Source: Schaedlerella glycyrrhizinilytica_A (GTDB lineage Bacteria > Bacillota > Clostridia > Lachnospirales > Lachnospiraceae). Taken from it: DNA of 64,000 nt. How positions within the stretch are numbered: position 1 is the stretch's first letter; each line of letters starts with the position of its first letter. The position numbers and the translations under genes were made by a program. Below the pieces are notes generated by a model. It was given only the letters and a program-made list of their open reading frames with translations. It was not told the DNA's origin and searched no databases. The stretch lies in assembly GCF_042852765.1 (NCBI RefSeq), contig NZ_AP031414.1, one strand, 5' to 3'. Below, one piece after another: positions 1-8,703 of this stretch.

Positions 1-1262
1 GCCTGAGATACTTTGTCTTCATCCCCCTTATTCTTCACAACGTATCTCATATATGTATACGGCGAGGAATAATCTGTCTTCTGATATAAAATCTGTGTAT
101 TCTTCGTGGAGAGCGTATCCCCGGTCTTTGTACTTGCCAATTTGGCGATAGCGCCAATGTCACCTGCAAACAATTCGGTTACTTCCGTCGGTTTATTGCC
201 GCACATCGTATAAAGTTTGCCCGGCTTCTCCTCCGCATCTGCCCCCGCGTTATAAAGAACATCGTCTCCTTTAAGCACGCCGGAACACACTTTCACAAAT
301 GAGTACTTTCCGATAAACGGGTCTACCATCGTCTTGAACACATAAGCACTCTTTGCTTTTGCAAAATCATAATTTGCTTCAAACATATCATTGGTTGTCC
401 GGTTCAATCCCACACATTTTCTCTTATCCGGACTCGGGAAGAAACGGACAATATCGGAAAGCAGATTTGCCACGCCCTGCGCCTGGATATTCGATCCCAT
501 CGCTACCGGAACGATGTCGCCGTCCATTACCTCTGTACGCATCGCTGCACGGATCTCTTCGATTGAAAACTCTTCGCCGTTAAAATAGCGCTCCATAAAT
601 TCTTCGCTCGTCTCTGCTACCGCTTCCATCAGGGAATCTCTCAAAATCTGTAAGTTCGGAAGACAATAATCCGGGATCTCACATTCTTCTCTCTGTCCGA
701 TATCAGTGTATCTGCGTCCCGCATTCTTGATCACGTTGATATAACCTACCAGTTTTTCATTCTCACGGATCGGCTGGAAATGCGGAGCGATCTTCTTTCC
801 ATAACGCGCTGTCAGATCTTCCACAACCTGACGGAAGCTTGCATCGTCCACATCCATCTCTGTCACATAGACCATACGAGGAAGATTGTACTTATCACAA
901 AGTTCCCATGCCTTTTCCGTACCAACCTGAACACCGGCTTTTCCCGACACTACAATAACAGCGGCATCCGCTGCACTGACGGCTTCTTCTACTTCTCCTA
1001 CAAAATCAAAATATCCGGGAGTATCCAAAATATTGATCTTAGCTTTTTCCCACTCGATCGGTACGACACTTGTACTGATTGAAAATCCACGCTTCTGCTC
1101 TTCTTTATCAAAGTCGCTGACTGTATTGGCTTCTGAAATCTTTCCCATACGATTGGCTGCTCCTGATACATAAAGCATCGCCTCTGTCAGACTTGTCTTA
1201 CCGCTTCCGCCATGTCCTAACAAAACCACGTTTCTAATCTCATCTGTTCTGTAAACCTTCAT
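1..1262 (-). CDS. EF-G-like translational GTPase, 5' part (runs off the window)
   Basis: The start ATG is at 1262, preceded by GGAGGCAGCAGC. About 420 residues are visible and the frame continues past base 1. The G1 loop GHGGSGKT is at residues 16-23 and a G3 DTPG motif follows. The rest resembles EF-G domains I-II. Where canonical EF-G has NKxD (G4) this protein reads TEMD, and the G1 loop lacks the usual DHGK/DAGK form. I infer an EF-G paralogue of the FusA2-like group found in Clostridia rather than the housekeeping EF-G. Its exact role (elongation, recycling or another ribosome-linked GTPase function) cannot be told from sequence. The C-terminal domains III-V lie outside the window. Confidence 0.85.
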   Translation of the reverse strand, partial: MKVYRTDEIRNVVLLGHGGSGKTSLTEAMLYVSGAANRMGKISEANTVSDFDKEEQKRGFSISTSVVPIEWEKAKINILDTPGYFDFVGEVEEAVSAADAAVIVVSGKAGVQVGTEKAWELCDKYNLPRMVYVTEMDVDDASFRQVVEDLTARYGKKIAPHFQPIRENEKLVGYINVIKNAGRRYTDIGQREECEIPDYCLPNLQILRDSLMEAVAETSEEFMERYFNGEEFSIEEIRAAMRTEVMDGDIVPVAMGSNIQAQGVANLLSDIVRFFPSPDKRKCVGLNRTTNDMFEANYDFAKAKSAYVFKTMVDPFIGKYSFVKVCSGVLKGDDVLYNAGADAEEKPGKLYTMCGNKPTEVTELFAGDIGAIAKLASTKTGDTLSTKNTQILYQKTDYSSPYTYMRYVVKNKGDEDKVSQ

Positions 1263-1333
1263 GCTGCTGCCTCCTTGCGTGTCTTTTTCTGTGCGCCCTT
1301 AACGTTCTCACAGCGCAAACAAATTATGTATAT

Positions 1334-1362
1334 ATTGTACTAAATTTCTATTTACATTACAA
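1334..1362 (-). promoter_or_regulatory. Promoter of the EF-G-like gene
   Basis: TTGTAA (1357-1362) and TACAAT (1334-1339), read on the minus strand, are separated by 17 bases. They lie about 70 bases upstream of the start codon. Confidence 0.6.
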
Positions 1363-1416
1363 CTATTTTATGAATTTTTCACAATATATTATTTCGTTTT
1401 CTACTCGACTTTTTTC

Positions 1417-1445
1417 TTTACTATCACACTTTAAAGTGATAGAAT
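1417..1445 (+). promoter_or_regulatory. tyrA promoter with palindrome in the spacer
   Basis: A -35-like TTTACT (1417-1422) and a -10-like TAGAAT (1440-1445) are 17 bases apart. CTATCAC (1421-1427) and GTGATAG (1436-1442) form an inverted repeat around an ACTTTAAAGT core, filling the spacer. This is the layout of a repressor operator, but the protein that binds it is unknown. Confidence 0.5.
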
Positions 1446-1488
1446 ATTTTTATATATGCCGTATCGGCAGAAAGACGAGGAACAGACT

Positions 1489-2586
1489 ATGACTACAAAA
1501 CGTATCGGCTTCATCGGACTCGGACTGATCGGAGGATCGATCGCCAAAGCGATCCGCCAATATTATCCGGATTACGAACTTCTTGCATTTGATAAAAATA
1601 AAGAAACTCTGGCGCTTGCAGTTCAGGAGGGAACGATCCACACCGCCTGCACTTCCATCGACGATCATTTTCAGAACTGCGCTTATATCTTTTTATGCGC
1701 ACCGATCGCTTATAATACCGCTTATTTAAGCCAACTGAAACCATATATCACAGGTAACTGCATTTTAACAGATGTCGGAAGTGTCAAAACATCCATCCAT
1801 GAAGAAGTCATCGCGCTTCAAATGGAAGAGCATTTCATCGGCGGACATCCGATGGCCGGTTCGGAAAAAAGTGGTTTTGTCAATGCAAAAGCACATCTGA
1901 TTGAAAATGCCTACTATATTATCACGCCGTCCGCCAAAGTTTCCGGTGAAAAAGTCACAGAATATAAGACATTTATCGAATCACTTAAGGCGCTGCCGAT
2001 CCTTTTGGATTATCAAAAACATGACGCCGTCACCGGGACGATCAGCCATCTTCCGCACATTCTGGCTTCTGGTCTCGTCAATTTTGTGCGCGAAACTGAC
2101 ACCGAAGATGAACTTATGAAACAACTTGCCGCCGGCGGATTTAAAGATATCACGCGGATCGCTTCGTCCTCTCCGGTCATGTGGCAGCAGATCTGTCTGA
2201 AAAACCGGGAAAATATCTCCCGGATCCTCAGCGCATATATCGAAACATTAAATCAGGCGAAACTGGCGATCGACACCGGCGCGGAAGAGGCTCTTTATTC
2301 CTTTTTTGAAACATCCCGCGACTATCGAAACTCCATGCCGAACAGTTCCGCAGGACCGATCAAAAAACAGTTTGCCATCTACTGTGACATCATTGACGAG
2401 ACCGGAGGAATCGCCACGATCGCAACGATCCTTGCCAGCAATATGATCAGTATCAAAAATATCGGGATCGTCCACAACCGGGAATTTGAAGAGGGTGTGC
2501 TCCGGATCGAATTTTACGATGAAGATTCTTCAGCAAAAGCCGCTGTTCTTCTGCAGAAATACCGTTATATCGTCTATGAAGTTTAA
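1489..2586 (+). CDS. tyrA: Prephenate dehydrogenase with C-terminal ACT-like domain
   Basis: Oxidatively decarboxylates prephenate to 4-hydroxyphenylpyruvate with NAD(P)+ in tyrosine synthesis, in the cytoplasm. The N-terminus has the Rossmann motif GLGLIGGS. The family motif GGHPMAGSEKSG lies near residue 120, followed by the all-alpha dehydrogenase domain. The last ~70 residues look like an ACT domain, the usual site of tyrosine feedback. I chose the ATG at 1489 because AGGAA lies six bases ahead; an in-frame ATG at 1456 has no such site. It is followed after 50 bases by aroA, so the two aromatic genes probably form one transcript. Confidence 0.93.
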   Translation: MTTKRIGFIGLGLIGGSIAKAIRQYYPDYELLAFDKNKETLALAVQEGTIHTACTSIDDHFQNCAYIFLCAPIAYNTAYLSQLKPYITGNCILTDVGSVKTSIHEEVIALQMEEHFIGGHPMAGSEKSGFVNAKAHLIENAYYIITPSAKVSGEKVTEYKTFIESLKALPILLDYQKHDAVTGTISHLPHILASGLVNFVRETDTEDELMKQLAAGGFKDITRIASSSPVMWQQICLKNRENISRILSAYIETLNQAKLAIDTGAEEALYSFFETSRDYRNSMPNSSAGPIKKQFAIYCDIIDETGGIATIATILASNMISIKNIGIVHNREFEEGVLRIEFYDEDSSAKAAVLLQKYRYIVYEV

Positions 2587-2636
2587 GATGCCTTTATGAC
2601 ACCGGCATCAGTTTAACAGAAAGAGAGAGAAAATAT

Positions 2637-3932
2637 ATGATAGAATTAGCTGCCGTTACCGGCTTAAAAGGTAAAGTAACTGTTCCGGGAGACAAGTCCA
2701 TATCCCATCGTTGTATTATGTTTGGTTCCATTGCCAAAGGCAAAACTGTCGTACGCAATTTTCTGCAAGGCGCAGACTGTCGTGCCACGATCCATTGTTT
2801 CCGTAATCTCGGGATCGAAATTGAGGATCGGAATGATTCGGTCATCGTGTATGGAAAGGGGCTTCACGGTCTGCAGGCGCCCACACGTCTTTTGGATGTG
2901 GGCAACAGCGGCACAACCACCCGCCTGATCGCAGGGATCCTTGCCGGGCAGCCATTTGATTCTAAGATTTCCGGCGATGATTCCTTAAATTCCCGTCCAA
3001 TGAAGAGGATCATCGAACCTCTGACAGAAATGGGGGCAGATATCACAAGTATTCTGCACAACGGATGCGCGCCTCTGTATATCACACCGGCTGCGCTGCA
3101 CGGAATCCATTATGATTCCCCGGTTGCCTCAGCACAGGTCAAATCCTGTATTCTGCTCGCCGGGCTTTATGCCGACGGAGAAACAACAGTGACAGAACCT
3201 GCACTTTCCAGAAATCATACAGAGTTGATGCTAAGAGAATTCGGAGCGGATATCCGTTTTACACATGCATTGGACAGTACAAAAGCCACCGCATCCATCC
3301 GCCCCTGCGAAGAGCTTTACGGACAAAATATCACTGTTCCGGGAGACATTTCCTCCGCTGCCTATTTTATCGCAGCCGGACTGCTTGTTCCGGATTCCGA
3401 AATTTTAGTGCAGAATGTCGGCATCAATCCCACTCGGGCCGGGCTTTTGAAAGTCTGCGAAGATATGGGCGGCGACATTACACTTTTGAATGAGCGGACG
3501 GAGGGCGGCGAGCCGATCGCCGACATTCTGGTTCGCACAAGCAGCCTGCACGGTACAACGATCCAGGGTGATCTGATCCCGACTCTAATCGATGAGATCC
3601 CGATGATTGCTGTCATGGCATCACAAGCCGAGGGCACCACGATCATCAAAGACGCAGCCGAACTGAAAGTGAAAGAAACCGATCGGATCGAAACGATCAC
3701 AGATAACCTAAAGGCAATGGGATGTGATATTACCCCGACCGAAGACGGTATGATCATCCACGGCGGTTCCTTGCTGCACGGCGCTACAATCCATACACTT
3801 CTGGATCACCGCATCGCCATGGCATTCAGCATCGCCGCCCTGATCGCCGACGGTACGACGAAGATACTGGACAGCCAGTGTGTGGATGTGTCTTATCCGA
3901 ACTTTTATGATACGTTTGAAAATCTGTTATAA
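2637..3932 (+). CDS. aroA: 3-phosphoshikimate 1-carboxyvinyltransferase (EPSP synthase)
   Basis: Transfers the enolpyruvyl group of PEP to shikimate-3-phosphate, the sixth step of the shikimate pathway. At 431 residues it is full length for the family. Visible signatures are GDKSISHR near residue 18, NSGTTTRL near residue 90, SAQVKSC near residue 165 and KVKETDR near residue 343. An AAAGAGAGAG stretch precedes the start. It is the downstream partner of tyrA and ends at a bidirectional hairpin facing the convergent folate operon. Confidence 0.96.
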   Translation: MIELAAVTGLKGKVTVPGDKSISHRCIMFGSIAKGKTVVRNFLQGADCRATIHCFRNLGIEIEDRNDSVIVYGKGLHGLQAPTRLLDVGNSGTTTRLIAGILAGQPFDSKISGDDSLNSRPMKRIIEPLTEMGADITSILHNGCAPLYITPAALHGIHYDSPVASAQVKSCILLAGLYADGETTVTEPALSRNHTELMLREFGADIRFTHALDSTKATASIRPCEELYGQNITVPGDISSAAYFIAAGLLVPDSEILVQNVGINPTRAGLLKVCEDMGGDITLLNERTEGGEPIADILVRTSSLHGTTIQGDLIPTLIDEIPMIAVMASQAEGTTIIKDAAELKVKETDRIETITDNLKAMGCDITPTEDGMIIHGGSLLHGATIHTLLDHRIAMAFSIAALIADGTTKILDSQCVDVSYPNFYDTFENLL

Positions 3933-3963
3933 CTCTCCCGTAATACAGAAGACTGCATATAAA

Positions 3964-4003
3964 GAAGCCGGCTATTCTAAAACACCTTGAAATAGCCGGC
4001 TTC
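3964..4003. terminator. Hairpin between convergent aroA and folBK
   Basis: A 13-base perfect inverted repeat, GAAGCCGGCTATT (3964-3976) and its complement (3991-4003), has a 14-base loop and sits between two gene ends. The T-tract is weak on both sides, so this is a probable bidirectional terminator rather than a textbook one. Confidence 0.7.
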
Positions 4004-4062
4004 TGTACTTTCGTGTATCTCTCCTGTATAAAATTTTCCTGTCTTATACGATCACCATTCTG

Positions 4063-4887
4063 TTACGCATCGCAGTCTTCCAACATTTCCCGCACCGTTT
4101 TTCCATATACGGGATGCCTCTTATAAGGCGCGATCTCATGCAGCGGTTCCAGCACAAATTTCCGTTTGTGCATCTCTACATGCGGGATACATAATTCTTC
4201 TCTCTCCAAAACAAGATCGTCATAGAGCAGAATATCCAGATCCAGCGTCCGCGGTCCCCAGTGGATCACACGCTCTCTTCCCGCATTTTTCTCAATCTCA
4301 TGAATGGACTCCAGCAGTTCTTCCGGACTCAAAAGCGTCCTAAGTTCCAGACATCCGTTCAAAAAATCATCCTGCTCCACCATACCATACGGCGGCGTCA
4401 CATAAAATTTGGAACAGCGGACAACTTCCGAATCCGGGCATGCATCCAGCGCTCTCACTGCATCGTTCAGGTATCGTTCTTTATCCCCGATATTGGATCC
4501 CAGCGCAATATATGCCGTATGCCATGCACGCTCGATTTCCACAGAAACCGTATCAAGCGGAAGTCCCACCGGCGCCCATGGTTTCTTGATTTCCACACAC
4601 ACTTTGTCCAGATGCGGTGTGCCAACCAAAAGTTCTCTGGCGAGAGCCTCCGCCGCCCGCTCGATCAAAAGAAATGTATGTTCTTTCAAATAAGAATCAA
4701 CAAACCGGCTGACCTCTCCGTAATGGATCGAAGCCGTCAGATCATCTGTCATTCCCGCTTTTCTTGTATCGGTATACATCGTGATCGATACAAGAAACTT
4801 CTGCCCCAATTTTGTCTCTTCCGGAAATACACCGTGATTCGCAAATATTTCCAGATCTTTGATCCTGATTTTATCGTATGTTTTCAT
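4063..4887 (-). CDS. folBK: Bifunctional dihydroneopterin aldolase / hydroxymethyldihydropterin pyrophosphokinase
   Basis: A fusion of two consecutive folate enzymes in 274 residues. Residues 1 to about 122 are a FolB aldolase (NHGVFPEE, then IERAAEALA). From about 127 the FolK kinase begins with ALGSNIGD and contains GPRTLDLDILLYDD, which carries the ATP and pterin binding residues. It makes 6-hydroxymethyl-dihydropterin diphosphate, the substrate of FolP encoded just upstream. It is the last gene of the folate operon, 54 bases after folP. The fusion is common in Clostridia. Confidence 0.94.
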   Translation of the reverse strand: MKTYDKIRIKDLEIFANHGVFPEETKLGQKFLVSITMYTDTRKAGMTDDLTASIHYGEVSRFVDSYLKEHTFLLIERAAEALARELLVGTPHLDKVCVEIKKPWAPVGLPLDTVSVEIERAWHTAYIALGSNIGDKERYLNDAVRALDACPDSEVVRCSKFYVTPPYGMVEQDDFLNGCLELRTLLSPEELLESIHEIEKNAGRERVIHWGPRTLDLDILLYDDLVLEREELCIPHVEMHKRKFVLEPLHEIAPYKRHPVYGKTVREMLEDCDA

Positions 4888-4941
4888 CCGTTCATTGTCC
4901 TCCCGTCTGTCACTCCATGTTCGCTTCCCAAATGCCTTATC

Positions 4942-5766
4942 CTATCGGACAGCCAGATCATGTTCCCGGAAAATAGCTTCTGCCATCCGGATCGCACGGG
5001 CATTGGCTTCCACATCATGTACGCGTACAAAGGAACAGCCTTGTTCCACACCGAGAACGGTCGTCACCAATGTTCCCTCCTCCCGCTGGTCTGCCGGCAG
5101 ATCCAACGTCAGTCCGATCACCGATTTTCGGGAAGTTCCCAGAAGTACCGGATAGCCCAGTTCTTTCAGACGTCCCACCACACGGATGATCTCCAGATTC
5201 ATCTCATATGTTTTTCCGAATCCGACTCCGGGATCCAGCATGATCCGGTCGTCCGGGATGCCCGCCGCTTTCGCAAGACGTACGCTTTCTCTCAGATCCT
5301 CCAGAACATCCTCCACATAGTTCGTGTAATCGATCCGCTCCCGATTCTGCATCAAACAGCATGCCGCCTGATAGCGCGCGATCACTTCCGCCATGTTCTC
5401 ATCATATTTCAGTCCCCATATATCATTGACCAGATCCGCACCGGACTGAAGCGCCGCCTCCGCAACTCTGCTTTTATATGTGTCGATAGAGACCGGAACG
5501 TCAAATCGTTTTTTCAACTGTTCGATCACCGGCGTCACTCTGGCGATTTCTTCGTCTTCGGTGATCTGTATATGCCCCGGTCTTGTCGATTCACCGCCCA
5601 CATCCAGAATGTCCGCGCCTTGATTTACCATTTCTTCCGCATGAAACAACGCCGCGTCCAGAGAATCAAATTTTCCGCCATCCGAAAAAGAATCCGGTGT
5701 TACATTCAGAATTCCCATAATATAGCAATGATTTTTTGTGTCAAAATTTTTCGTTCCGATCTTCAT
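4942..5766 (-). CDS. folP: Dihydropteroate synthase
   Basis: Condenses 6-hydroxymethyl-dihydropterin diphosphate with p-aminobenzoate to form dihydropteroate; target of sulfonamides. At 274 residues it is normal length. The two family signatures are clear: ILNVTPDSFSDGG near residue 18 and DVGGESTRPG near residue 56. The start codon overlaps the stop of the upstream HD-domain gene by four bases, suggesting translational coupling. Confidence 0.96.
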   Translation of the reverse strand: MKIGTKNFDTKNHCYIMGILNVTPDSFSDGGKFDSLDAALFHAEEMVNQGADILDVGGESTRPGHIQITEDEEIARVTPVIEQLKKRFDVPVSIDTYKSRVAEAALQSGADLVNDIWGLKYDENMAEVIARYQAACCLMQNRERIDYTNYVEDVLEDLRESVRLAKAAGIPDDRIMLDPGVGFGKTYEMNLEIIRVVGRLKELGYPVLLGTSRKSVIGLTLDLPADQREEGTLVTTVLGVEQGCSFVRVHDVEANARAIRMAEAIFREHDLAVR

Positions 5767-6299
5767 CTGTCGACCTCCATATTCTTTTTCACCTGTTCCC
5801 AGTTACATTCCGCTTCCGCCGGACATATAAAACAAAGTCTTGATTTTTTATCGCTCTCATAAAGCAGACGTTCCAGATCTGTCTGTCCGTTCCGACTGCT
5901 GCGATGTCCGCGTATCGCCTGAAGAATCGCCGCTTTCTCTTCTTTAGAAAACTCGTCTCCCAGATCGTTCAGGATCGTCCCGGCAATCTCGGCGGATGCA
6001 ATTTCATGCGGGATCCTTTCCTTATATTGAAGTGCTTTCCCTATATCGTGCAGCAAGGCAGCGGCATATAAAACTTCCCTGCGGATTCCAAGCCCCTCCT
6101 CTAGATTCTGGATATAAGCGATCCGTGCCACATCCAGAAAATGTTCCGCCGAATGACAACAAAACTTCCGCCCCTGTTCCGCTTCTTGAAGCTGACGGTA
6201 AGCTTCCGCATACAGCGGATGCTCCCAGATCTCCTGCAGCACATTCCGTCTCCGCTCTTTTCCCTGTAAATTCTCCTGTTCCATCTTCTGTTCCATCAT
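5763..6299 (-). CDS. HD-domain phosphohydrolase-like protein of the folate operon
   Basis: The HD signature is visible as a His in HSAEHF, ALLHDIGK near residue 83, and a following HEIASAE, consistent with a metal-dependent phosphohydrolase. The C-terminus carries a cysteine cluster CFICPAEAEC that could bind a metal. The start is uncertain: several Met codons follow each other at 6299, 6296 and 6284, just after the folE stop and an AAAGGA. The gene sits between folE and folP and overlaps folP. No function is proven. Its position makes it a candidate for dephosphorylating dihydroneopterin triphosphate, a step with no other enzyme in this operon. Confidence 0.75.
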   Translation of the reverse strand: MMEQKMEQENLQGKERRRNVLQEIWEHPLYAEAYRQLQEAEQGRKFCCHSAEHFLDVARIAYIQNLEEGLGIRREVLYAAALLHDIGKALQYKERIPHEIASAEIAGTILNDLGDEFSKEEKAAILQAIRGHRSSRNGQTDLERLLYESDKKSRLCFICPAEAECNWEQVKKNMEVDR

Positions 6300-6303
6300 T
6301 CCT

Positions 6304-6858
6304 TTACGAAAGCATTCTGAAAAATGTATTCTGCAAAGCTTCCTCCTCTGCAAATACACCGCGTTTTGCCACCGTTACCGTCTTGCTTCCCGGCTTTTTG
6401 ATCCCGCGCATCGTCATACACATATGTTCGGCTTCGATCATTACCATAACCCCTTTTGGCTCCAGATATTTCTCCAACGCATCTGCGATCTGCCCGGTAA
6501 GCTGCTCCTGGATCTGCGGTCTTCTCGCGTAAACTTCCACAGTCCGTGCCAGTTTGCTGAGACCGACAACCCGACCGTCCGGAATATAGGCGATATGAGC
6601 CTTTCCATAAAACGGGAGCAGGTGATGTTCACAGGTAGAATAAAAAGTAATATCTTTTTCTAAGACCATCTCGCTATGTTCCACTGTAAAGGTCTTCGCC
6701 AGATGCACACCCGCGTCTTCGGTAAGCCCGCCGTAAATCTCCTCATACATCCGGGCGATCCGCTCCGGCGTCTCGACCAGCCCCTCTCTGGACGGATCTT
6801 CCCCGATCCCCTCCAATAAGAGTCGGACTGCCTGCTTAATTTTCTCCTGATCGATCAT
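6304..6858 (-). CDS. folE: GTP cyclohydrolase I
   Basis: Converts GTP to 7,8-dihydroneopterin triphosphate, the entry to folate synthesis. The 184-residue product contains the zinc and catalytic segment STCEHHLLPFYGKAH, then GLSKLAR, RPQIQEQL and EAEHMCMTMRG, all typical of the type IA enzyme. I chose the ATG at 6858 because GGGGAGGAAGTGAGA lies directly ahead; a longer in-frame start at 6897 would lie deeper inside folC. The start overlaps the end of folC by 23 bases. Confidence 0.95.
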   Translation of the reverse strand: MIDQEKIKQAVRLLLEGIGEDPSREGLVETPERIARMYEEIYGGLTEDAGVHLAKTFTVEHSEMVLEKDITFYSTCEHHLLPFYGKAHIAYIPDGRVVGLSKLARTVEVYARRPQIQEQLTGQIADALEKYLEPKGVMVMIEAEHMCMTMRGIKKPGSKTVTVAKRGVFAEEEALQNTFFRMLS

Positions 6859-8167
6859 TCTCACTTCCTCCCCTTTCTCCCAAAATATTCTCCACACATC
6901 GGATCACTTCTCCCAAATAAGAAAGCGATCCGAATGCCAATATAATATCCTCTTTTCCCGCATCTGCTGCCGCCAGTTCCACTGCTGTTTCCACCGCTCC
7001 TGCTGCCTGCACCTGTACAAAGAGTCCCTCTTTCGCTTTGAGTTCATCCAATGTCTGTTTTAACCCCCCCGCCGGAAGCGTCCGCTCTGTATCCGGCAGG
7101 TTCACAGTATAAACCTGCTTTGCAAGCGGCAGCATGATCTTTGCGATCTCTTCATACTCCTTATCCCGGAACACTCCCATAATACAGATCAGGCGTTTTC
7201 CCGGGAAATATGTCTCCAACGATTCCCGCAGCCTTTTTGCCGCATCCACATTGTGCGCGCCGTCCACCAAAAACAGCGGTTCTTCCCAAATCGTCGTGAA
7301 ACGTCCGATCCACTCCGCCTTATAAAGTCCCTGCCGTATCGCTTCTTCCGGAATTTTCAAAGCACACGCCGTCTCCCATGCCGTGATCGCATTGAGAAGC
7401 TGATGACGTCCGGCAAGACGGATCGACAATGCTTCCGTTCCTTTATATGAAAACGTCTGTCCGCGATAGGTTTCTTTTTCAATCTGAATCTTTTCCGGCT
7501 CGGTAAAAATCAAAGAACATCCTTTTTCTTCTGCACATTTTTTTATCACTTCATGTACTTCCGGCTCCTGTGCCGACGAAATCACCATGCATCCCGGTTT
7601 GATGATCCCCGCTTTGTTCGCTGCAATTTCCTCTAATGTATTCCCAAGCACGCCCATATGATCCCGACTGATCGAAGTAAATACAGCCGCTTTTACATTG
7701 CTTACAATATTGGTCGCATCCAGCGCCCCGCCCAGACCGGTCTCCAGTACGACCAGATCGCAGTGCATTCTTTTAAAATACAAAAAAGCTATTGCGGTTT
7801 CGATCTCAAATACAGTCGGGCTTTGTTTTCCCTCTGCCTCCATACGCGCAACAGCTCTCTGAACTTCTTCCACTAATTCTGCAAATACATCTTCGGAAAT
7901 CCATCTGCCGTCAATCTGGATCCGTTCCAGATACCCCATGACAGTCGGCGAAATATAACGCCCCGTCCGATATCCGGCAGCACTAAAAATTGAAGAGAGA
8001 TACGCCAGTACCGATCCTTTCCCGTTCGTCCCTGCAATGTGGATAAACGAAAGAGTATCCTGCGGATCTCCCAGTTCATGCAGCAAATTCCGAATCGTAT
8101 CCAAGCCAAGTACACTTCCGTATTTCGACACGTTGTCCAAATATACCCTTGCTTCTTTATATGTCAC
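6836..8167 (-). CDS. folC: Folylpolyglutamate synthase / dihydrofolate synthase
   Basis: Adds glutamate to dihydropteroate and to folates with ATP. The Mur-ligase type P-loop GTNGKGS is near residue 45, followed by the family segment ETGLGGALDATN, and DGAHNVDAA in the C-terminal half. About 443 residues. I prefer a GTG start at 8167 because AAAGGAAG lies six bases ahead; an ATG at 8185 gives six more residues but lacks a Shine-Dalgarno site. It is the first gene of the minus-strand folate operon, which diverges from the GntR-ABC operon. Confidence 0.93.
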   Translation of the reverse strand: MTYKEARVYLDNVSKYGSVLGLDTIRNLLHELGDPQDTLSFIHIAGTNGKGSVLAYLSSIFSAAGYRTGRYISPTVMGYLERIQIDGRWISEDVFAELVEEVQRAVARMEAEGKQSPTVFEIETAIAFLYFKRMHCDLVVLETGLGGALDATNIVSNVKAAVFTSISRDHMGVLGNTLEEIAANKAGIIKPGCMVISSAQEPEVHEVIKKCAEEKGCSLIFTEPEKIQIEKETYRGQTFSYKGTEALSIRLAGRHQLLNAITAWETACALKIPEEAIRQGLYKAEWIGRFTTIWEEPLFLVDGAHNVDAAKRLRESLETYFPGKRLICIMGVFRDKEYEEIAKIMLPLAKQVYTVNLPDTERTLPAGGLKQTLDELKAKEGLFVQVQAAGAVETAVELAAADAGKEDIILAFGSLSYLGEVIRCVENILGERGGSENDRSGEN

Positions 8168-8201
8168 GATTTTCTTCCTTTCCATCTTTCATTCGCTGTC
8201 C

Positions 8202-8230
8202 ATAATATCACTTCTTCTTTATTCTCACAA
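8202..8230 (-). promoter_or_regulatory. Promoter of the folate operon
   Basis: On the minus strand TTGTGA (8225-8230) is followed after 17 bases by TATTAT (8202-8207), 35-40 bases ahead of folC. Confidence 0.55.
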
Positions 8231-8239
8231 GTATTTTCC

Positions 8240-8293
8240 TTGACTTTCTGAAAAACTTATGCTACTTTGAGTGTACTATTACAGTTAATACAC
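8240..8293 (+). promoter_or_regulatory. Promoter and palindromic operator of the GntR-ABC operon
   Basis: A TTGACT -35 (8240-8245) is followed after 17 bases by a weak -10 (TACTTT, 8263-8268). Directly downstream, at 8271-8293, lies an inverted repeat with outer half-sites GTGTA and TACAC extended by TA on both inner sides, 23 bases in all. Its position over the transcription start fits autorepression by the GntR-family protein encoded next. GTGTA/TACAC half-sites are known for YtrA-type regulators. Confidence 0.7.
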
Positions 8294-8325
8294 TTCTTCA
8301 AAAAACAGTAGAAGGGAGAATGGAA

Positions 8326-8703
8326 ATGATTACCATCGATTATACGAGCCGGCTTCCACTCTATGAACAGATCGTAGAACGGTTTCAGATGCTGATCATC
8401 AAGGGGATCCTCCCCTCCGGGAGTCAGATGCCATCCGTGCGGGCGCTTGCCGTCGACCTTGCCCTTAATCCGAATACGATCCAGAAAGCCTATTCCATGT
8501 TGGAGCAGCAAGGCTATATCTTTTCCGTAAAAGGACGGGGGAACTTTGTAGCCGACGTCCACACACAGATCTGCGAAAAGCAGAACCGATGCAAGGCTGA
8601 TCTGAAAGAACTTGTAAGCCATGCCCGGGAGCTCGACATTTCAGAAGAAGAGTGCCACAGACTCATAGAGGAAATTTACCACACGGAGGTGTCCCATGAT
8701 TGA
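8326..8703 (+). CDS. GntR-family transcriptional regulator, YtrA subfamily
   Basis: A short (125 residues) regulator with an N-terminal winged helix-turn-helix (PLYEQIVERF, then PSVRALAVDLALNPNTIQKAY) and only a short helical C-terminal tail. This architecture defines the YtrA subfamily, which usually represses an ABC transporter operon. The ATG at 8326 is preferred because GGGAG lies seven bases ahead; the ATG at 8320 is too close to it. The stop overlaps the ABC ATPase start. It probably binds the palindrome at 8271-8293; the inducer is unknown, but related systems respond to cell-wall-active compounds. Confidence 0.9.
   Translation: MITIDYTSRLPLYEQIVERFQMLIIKGILPSGSQMPSVRALAVDLALNPNTIQKAYSMLEQQGYIFSVKGRGNFVADVHTQICEKQNRCKADLKELVSHARELDISEEECHRLIEEIYHTEVSHD

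Noticed and set aside
4261..5862. Plus-strand open frame of 533 codons
   Set aside because: It runs antisense through folBK and folP, both clear by motifs; a low-plausibility protein sequence.
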